Of a stretch of DNA of 27,433 nt, positions 23,439 through 27,433 are shown in pieces. A program made the position numbers and the translations under genes. The DNA lies in the NCBI GenBank assembly GCA_021806345.1, contig JAJZXP010000231.1, positions 1-27,433 on the forward strand. Reading direction: 5' to 3'. Positions within the stretch are counted from its first letter, which is position 1, and each line of letters opens with the position of its first letter. The notes beneath the pieces were generated by a model. That model searched no databases. It was not told where the DNA came from and saw only the letters and a list, made by a program, of their open reading frames with translations. The DNA comes from Thermoplasmata archaeon (lineage in GTDB: Archaea; Thermoplasmatota; Thermoplasmata; Thermoplasmatales; Thermoplasmataceae).

Positions 23439-24011
23439 ATGGATCATAACGTATTCAGGGAAGAAATATCATCTGCCCGGAGATATCGTGAACTCAAAAA
23501 CTTAGAGATGTCCATCCTTGGGATTAGAAACAAGATCCCCATTAGCCTTTTCACTGAATTGAGTGGCAGAGTCAGGGAAAAGATCATGGGTTTTGAATTT
23601 CCAGAATGCAATGCATCAAGAATTTCCATAATCTACTCCAATGGCCTCAAGAAAACAATGGAAAAGGAAGAATGCCACATAGCAATGTCCAGGGGGCTGA
23701 AGCTTTCCGACTATATATTTTCACATTATGTTTCTGCAAGAGACTACGAGATTGTAGATGAAAATATCATGGACAAATACAAGAGGGAAGATACTCCGGC
23801 TTTGACCACCGAGGAAAAGATTTTCAACCAGCCTTTCACAACTATGAGTCCGGATGCTTTGAGAGAGCGGGTTGACTACCTCCTTAAAAAGGTAGATAAC
23901 CTTGAGAAAATTGAAAGAATTTACTCTGAGAACATCCCAAAAATGGCAAGGGACATGGAAGAGCTGAAGGACAAGGTTGACAAGATCTATAGACGGGTAG
24001 TAAACGAGTGA
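23439..24011 (+). CDS. Hypothetical protein with C-terminal coiled coil, 190 aa
   Basis: The family is not recognised. The protein is charged and soluble, with no signal peptide or membrane segment. Residues 1-35 are helical (SSARRYRELKNLEMSILGIR). Residues about 37-100 hold mixed strands and helices (ISIIYSNGLKKTMEKEECHI). Residues about 135-187 form heptad-like coiled coil (LRERVDYLLKKVDNLEKIER; MARDMEELKDKVDKIYRRV). The frame opens at GTG 23436, but the adjoining ATG 23439 is taken as the start. It lies 53 bases before rmlA and reads in the same direction between two nucleotide-sugar operons, so it may be a regulator or an assembly protein of the locus. That is inference from position only. 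Composition resembles rmlA, not the AT-rich block. Confidence 0.75.
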   Translation: MDHNVFREEISSARRYRELKNLEMSILGIRNKIPISLFTELSGRVREKIMGFEFPECNASRISIIYSNGLKKTMEKEECHIAMSRGLKLSDYIFSHYVSARDYEIVDENIMDKYKREDTPALTTEEKIFNQPFTTMSPDALRERVDYLLKKVDNLEKIERIYSENIPKMARDMEELKDKVDKIYRRVVNE

Positions 24012-24064
24012 TCTAGATAACAGTAATCAAAAGTAAAATATCTCTTTCTCATTTATGAAGTAAA

Positions 24065-25132
24065 ATGAAGGGTGTAATCCTCCACGGCGGTAGCGGAACC
24101 AGGCTGAGGCCATTGACCTACACAGACGTTAAGCAGCTCCTTCCCCTGGCCGGAAAGCCAGTAAGTGAGTATGCGCTCCTTAACCTCATTGACATTGGGA
24201 TAAAGGAAGTAAACATAATTGTGGGTGAAATTGGCGAAAAAGAGGTGAGGGAATACTACGGCGACGGCTCCAAATGGGGAATCAAGATATCATACACTTA
24301 TCAGGGCAAGCCACTGGGCATAGCCCATGCCATTGGCATGACTAGGGATTTTGTCGGAGATGAAGATTTTGTTATTGTTCTGGGAGACAACTACTTCCAG
24401 GACGGGCTTAAAGAACTGCAGGCAAAATTCAAGGATAACCGGTATGACAGCCTTCTCGCACTCACTAAGGTAAAGAATCCAAACCAATTCGGAATTGCTG
24501 AAGTCGAAAAAGGTTCCATCATTTCATTAGTTGAGAAACCCAAGAATCCGAAATCTGATCTGGCCATTGCAGGAGCATATTTTCTCACGCCAAAGGTCTT
24601 TCCAATAATTGACGGCCTGTCGCCATCCTGGAGGAATGAACTCGAAATCACTGAAGCATTCCAGATTATGCTCGACAGAGGGATGAGCCTGGGATATTCA
24701 GTGATATCAGGATGGTGGAAAGACACCGGAACAGTGGATGAATTCCTTGAGTGCAACCGGATGGTCCTGGACAGGCTTCAGGGAAATGGAAACAACAATC
24801 CGGATTACAGTCAGGTTTTCGGGAGAGTAAGTATGGGGAAAAATGTCATCCTCGATCCCTCCACCAGGATCATGGGGCCAGCTTATATTGGAGAAAATAC
24901 AGTGGTGGAGAATTCTTACATAGGGCCATATACAAGCATTGGCTCAAATTGCGTCATTAGAGATGCAGAAATAGAAGATTCTGTTGTAATGGATGGATGC
25001 AGAATAACACTCCGCAATGGAAAAAGGATCAGGGAGAGCATGCTTGGGCCAAACGTAGAAATCAAACCCTTCGGGAATGACCTGATGCCTATGAAACTGA
25101 TACTGGGCAGGGATTCAAAACTGGAGCTTTAA
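24065..25132 (+). CDS. rmlA: Glucose-1-phosphate thymidylyltransferase (long archaeal type)
   Basis: This 355-residue enzyme makes dTDP-glucose from dTTP and glucose-1-phosphate, the first step to dTDP-L-rhamnose. The nucleotide loop is GGSGTRLRPLTYTDVKQLLP (8-27). The metal-binding Asp is D108 in VIVLGDNYFQDG, followed by FGIAEVEKGSIISLVEKPKN and GWWKDTGTVDEFLE. Unlike bacterial RmlA (about 290 residues), it has a C-terminal left-handed beta-helix (about 255-320; IMGPAYIGENTVVENSYIGP), the mark of the long form common in Archaea and some actinobacteria. The ATG at 24065 lies about 35 bases after a TATA-like GTAAAATATC. The rmlD gene starts six bases after the stop, so both are one operon. 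UDP-glucose synthesis is a less likely alternative. Confidence 0.94.
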   Translation: MKGVILHGGSGTRLRPLTYTDVKQLLPLAGKPVSEYALLNLIDIGIKEVNIIVGEIGEKEVREYYGDGSKWGIKISYTYQGKPLGIAHAIGMTRDFVGDEDFVIVLGDNYFQDGLKELQAKFKDNRYDSLLALTKVKNPNQFGIAEVEKGSIISLVEKPKNPKSDLAIAGAYFLTPKVFPIIDGLSPSWRNELEITEAFQIMLDRGMSLGYSVISGWWKDTGTVDEFLECNRMVLDRLQGNGNNNPDYSQVFGRVSMGKNVILDPSTRIMGPAYIGENTVVENSYIGPYTSIGSNCVIRDAEIEDSVVMDGCRITLRNGKRIRESMLGPNVEIKPFGNDLMPMKLILGRDSKLEL

Positions 25133-25138
25133 ACTGCA

Positions 25139-25975
25139 ATGGAAAGCATACTCATCCTCGGAGCAGGGGGGCAGCTGGGGTCTGAATTAATCAAACTCTT
25201 TCCGGATGCCGTATATACCCATAACAGAATGGGAAGTGAAAATTATCTCTCCTTGAGGGATTTCACCTCCCTGTCAAGAAAGATTAGGGAAGTATCCCCT
25301 GATGCCGTGATAAATGCGGCTGCTTACACAAATGTGGACGGGTGCGAAAGAGACAGGGAGACCGCATACATGGTTAATGGTGACGCTGTCCGCATCATTG
25401 CCGAGGAGGCCAGGAAAGCCGGGGCATACCTTGTGCAGGTGTCAACTGATTATGTGTTTGACGGTGAGAGTGGCAATTACACGGAGGATTCCTTCCCGAG
25501 TCCGGTGAATTATTATGGCCTATCCAAGCTTGTTGGCGATGTGAATGCCAGGGCCTATGACAATTCGCTTATTGTAAGGACCTCTGGTGTCTATGGCCAT
25601 AAGAACAATTTCCCCAGGTTTGTCTATGAGAGTCTCATTAAAAAACAGGAGATACGTGTAATGGAGGGGTATTACTCACCCATTCATGCTTCACTTCTTG
25701 CAAAATCCATAAAAATGCTACTCCAGAAGAAGAGAAAAGGTGTTTTGAATGTTTCCGGAGACAGGTTATCAAGGATGGAACTTGCTCTCGCCATTGCCCA
25801 GGAATTTTCACTGGGTCCATCTACCATTAAGGGCGTCACAAATATTGAAGGGATGGTAGCCAGAAGGCCCTATGATTCCTCGCTGGATATAACCGCAGCG
25901 AAGAGGATTTTAGAATTCGATTTCCACTCGCTAAGAAATAATCTCTCTGCGTTCAGGTCAGCACTTGAACAATGA
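25139..25975 (+). CDS. rmlD: dTDP-4-dehydrorhamnose reductase
   Basis: This 278-residue SDR-type enzyme reduces dTDP-4-keto-L-rhamnose to dTDP-L-rhamnose, the last step. The cofactor site is ILGAGGQLGSEL (6-17). DAVINAAAYTNVDGCE (55-70) is a hallmark of RmlD. VSTDYVFDGE (101-110) has the catalytic Thr, and YYGLSKLVGD contains the Y126/K130 pair. VRTSGVYG (about 146-153) and a C-terminal RRPYDSSLD (substrate-side loop) follow. Length is typical. It starts at the ATG six bases after rmlA. The FkbM gene on the opposite strand ends only one base away, so the 3' ends converge. Confidence 0.95.
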   Translation: MESILILGAGGQLGSELIKLFPDAVYTHNRMGSENYLSLRDFTSLSRKIREVSPDAVINAAAYTNVDGCERDRETAYMVNGDAVRIIAEEARKAGAYLVQVSTDYVFDGESGNYTEDSFPSPVNYYGLSKLVGDVNARAYDNSLIVRTSGVYGHKNNFPRFVYESLIKKQEIRVMEGYYSPIHASLLAKSIKMLLQKKRKGVLNVSGDRLSRMELALAIAQEFSLGPSTIKGVTNIEGMVARRPYDSSLDITAAKRILEFDFHSLRNNLSAFRSALEQ

Positions 25976-25976
25976 A

Positions 25977-26750
25977 TTATTGTCTAAGATCACCGGGAAT
26001 GAAAAACAGGTTAACTATTGTATCCATCCACCCTAAGCCACTAACCCTTCTACCTTCGTGCTTCAGTTCGTATCCTATGGATAAAAGAAAGCCCTTCACC
26101 TCTGCCTCTAGAGTGGATGAGTGGGTTTCTATTATGATTCTGGGAAGGAACTTCCTGATGGTCGCTTCTCCTCCCTTGAGAACATTCATTTCAAATCCTT
26201 CGACATCGACCTTGAGAATATCAGGCTCAAGCGATAGGCTGTCAAGGGTAACAAATTTAACTTTCTCGCTGACCTTGCCATCGTTTGATGACCTGAGCAT
26301 TGTATTATCGGAAAAAACCTCCTCCTCCTTTCCGGTATCGGAAACAGCAAGATTTCTGAAATCCACAGACGCCCTGTTTACCCTGATTAGGTATAGCCCC
26401 CGGTAGTAATTCTGTTTAAGTGGTTCGAAGGCCACTACAACCGCCCCATATTTCCGGTTGCACAAGATGGAATAGTCCGCATACTGTGCCCCTATGTCCA
26501 CAACAAGTTTCCCTTTTCGCGGAAGGAATTCCCCATAATCCTCGTATATGCCTTGAAGCATCTCGGAATCTGGCGGAAAAACCAGCCTCTGCATCAGGCG
26601 GTATTTGATCGCAGACGGATTATTCTTTAAGGCATCATACAGAAAGCCCCAGCGGAATCCAAGGTGAATACCTTTGCGATCGATGCTGAATTTCCTGACA
26701 TAGTCCCTCTGAAGATTGACATTATGTTCGCTCGCATCCTGTTCAGTCAT
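25977..26750 (-). CDS. FkbM-family methyltransferase
   Basis: This 257-residue SAM-dependent methyltransferase likely O-methylates a sugar in the surface glycan. Residues 1-75 are a non-catalytic N-terminal part. Motif I is VVDIGAQYADYSILC (83-97), with Gln/Tyr where the usual glycines sit. The acidic motif II is AFEPLKQN (107-114). KVDVEGFEMNVLKGGE (180-195) is the FkbM hallmark, followed by PRIIIETHSS. ATG 26750 is preceded by GGGATAGAG, a weak Shine-Dalgarno site. It converges on rmlD with one base between them and is divergent from rmlC, so it is transcribed alone from the gap at 26751-26910. Its acceptor (rhamnose or another deoxysugar hydroxyl) is a guess from context. Confidence 0.9.
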   Translation of the reverse strand: MTEQDASEHNVNLQRDYVRKFSIDRKGIHLGFRWGFLYDALKNNPSAIKYRLMQRLVFPPDSEMLQGIYEDYGEFLPRKGKLVVDIGAQYADYSILCNRKYGAVVVAFEPLKQNYYRGLYLIRVNRASVDFRNLAVSDTGKEEEVFSDNTMLRSSNDGKVSEKVKFVTLDSLSLEPDILKVDVEGFEMNVLKGGEATIRKFLPRIIIETHSSTLEAEVKGFLLSIGYELKHEGRRVSGLGWMDTIVNLFFIPGDLRQ

Positions 26751-26910
26751 CTCTATCCCGCACGAATTACAAGGGATTACAATTGAGGAGTAAATTAAAT
26801 TTGCTGTAATAGTAGTCCTTTTGGCTATCAGAGACTAGTTCATTTATTATAACGGGAAATACATGATGCAATCCACCAAAACCATTTATCTCTCATTCAC
26901 ATCTTAAGCT
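26751..26910. promoter_or_regulatory. Divergent promoter region of FkbM methyltransferase and rmlC
   Basis: The 160-base gap has AATTTAATTTACTCC (about 26785-26799, minus) about 40 bases ahead of the methyltransferase. It has CATTTATC (about 26883-26890, plus) about 25 bases ahead of the rmlC GTG, both TATA-like. The second implies a leaderless rmlC transcript. Confidence 0.4.
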
Positions 26911-27433
26911 GTGTCATTCCAATTCAAGCACCTGCTCATACCTGAGGTACAGCTTATAATTCCAAGGCACTTCTCAGATAACCGTGGATATTTCCTGGAG
27001 AGCTACAAGAAATCTGATTTCATGGCCCACGGGATAAGGGTTGACTTTGTGCAGGACAATCACTCCTTCTCTTCTACGAAAGTAATCAGGGGGCTTCATT
27101 ATCAAAACTCCCCCCATGCCCAGGGCAAGCTTGTGAGCGTGATTTCCGGAAAAATATTTGACGTGGCAGTTGACATCAGACCAGGTTCAGATACTTATGG
27201 AAAATGGGTTTCCAGTGTGCTCACGGGGGAAGGACACGAAATGCTCTGGATTCCTGCTGGCTTTGCGCACGGATTTCAGGCTTTATCTGATTCGCACGTC
27301 ATATACAAAGTCACGTCAGAATATGACCATGACTCGGAGAGGGGGATCATATGGAATGATGAGTCCATAGGTGTCAAATGGCCCATGAAGGAACCCATCC
27401 TTTCCCAGAAGGATCTGCAGTTCCCTATTCTAG
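26911..27433 (+). CDS. rmlC: dTDP-4-dehydrorhamnose 3,5-epimerase (3' end off window)
   Basis: The frame is open from GTG 26911 to the last base, 174 residues so far; RmlC is usually about 180, so little is missing. It epimerises dTDP-4-keto-6-deoxyglucose at C3 and C5. The cupin core shows IIPRHFSDNRGYFLESY (16-32), FVQDNHSFSSTKVIRGLHYQ (46-65) with the base H63, AQGKLVSVISGKIFDVAVDI (70-89), LWIPAGFAHGFQALSD (112-127) and VIYKVTSEYD (130-139) with the active Tyr Y132. KDLQFPIL near the edge matches the family end. The GTG is chosen because an in-frame TAA lies just two codons upstream. It completes rmlA and rmlD; rmlB was not found and may lie to the right. Confidence 0.95.
   Translation, partial: MSFQFKHLLIPEVQLIIPRHFSDNRGYFLESYKKSDFMAHGIRVDFVQDNHSFSSTKVIRGLHYQNSPHAQGKLVSVISGKIFDVAVDIRPGSDTYGKWVSSVLTGEGHEMLWIPAGFAHGFQALSDSHVIYKVTSEYDHDSERGIIWNDESIGVKWPMKEPILSQKDLQFPIL

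Noticed and set aside
1..27433. tRNA, rRNA, CRISPR arrays or replication origin
   Set aside because: No cloverleaf with conserved T-loop, no rRNA-like conserved blocks, no regularly spaced repeats and no origin-like repeat cluster were seen on either strand.

Overview
The window reads as a stretch of an archaeal chromosome, most likely from the Thermoplasmata (order Thermoplasmatales or a relative). This is inference, not proof. The grounds are AT-rich DNA, arginine mostly as AGG/AGA, frequent GTG/TTG starts, TATA-like boxes about 25-30 bases ahead of many starts (leaderless-style promoters), a few Shine-Dalgarno sites inside operons, and eukaryote-like glycosylation proteins (Alg5-type glycosyltransferase, DUF2079 membrane protein). 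No rRNA, tRNA or CRISPR array was seen.

Almost the whole window is a surface-glycan (cell-surface polysaccharide or N-glycan) locus. From left to right: (1) 1-1176, minus strand, a partial gene for a large helix-turn-helix plus coiled-coil protein of unknown function, running off the left edge. (2) 1240-3580, a GT2 glycosyltransferase flanked by gene-poor DNA with possible decayed coding fragments. (3) 3581-6045, two GT-B glycosyltransferases on the plus strand. (4) 6093-7846, an intact IS66-family insertion sequence with imperfect 14-bp inverted ends and a perfect 8-bp target duplication; it carries a transposase and an unrecognised 99-residue companion. (5) 7859-14705, a minus-strand gene set read GT2, GT-C-like membrane protein, GT2, CysD-like ATP-pyrophosphatase, sulfatase-fold hydrolase. 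The first three overlap and are clearly co-transcribed. (6) 14892-16409, a Wzx-type flippase. (7) 17144-20192, an Alg5/dolichyl-phosphate-sugar-synthase-like GT2 and a DUF2079 membrane protein. (8) 20903-23081, GDP-mannose 4,6-dehydratase and a perosamine-synthase-like aminotransferase. (9) 23439-24011, an unknown small coiled-coil protein. (10) 24065-27433, the dTDP-rhamnose genes rmlA, rmlD and rmlC (rmlC runs to the window edge), with an FkbM methyltransferase on the opposite strand.

Together the genes can supply two activated deoxysugars (GDP-4-keto-6-deoxymannose leading to GDP-perosamine, and dTDP-L-rhamnose). Cytoplasmic GT2 and GT-B enzymes would use them, the flippase would export lipid-linked glycan, and the GT-C/DUF2079 proteins would add sugars outside the membrane. 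The CysD-like protein beside a sulfatase-fold enzyme hints at sulfate or phosphate-ester decoration. No rmlB and no STT3/AglB oligosaccharyltransferase is present in the window. By eye the glycosyltransferase block (about 1.8-18 kb) is much more AT-rich than the IS and the nucleotide-sugar block, suggesting a mosaic built by transfer.
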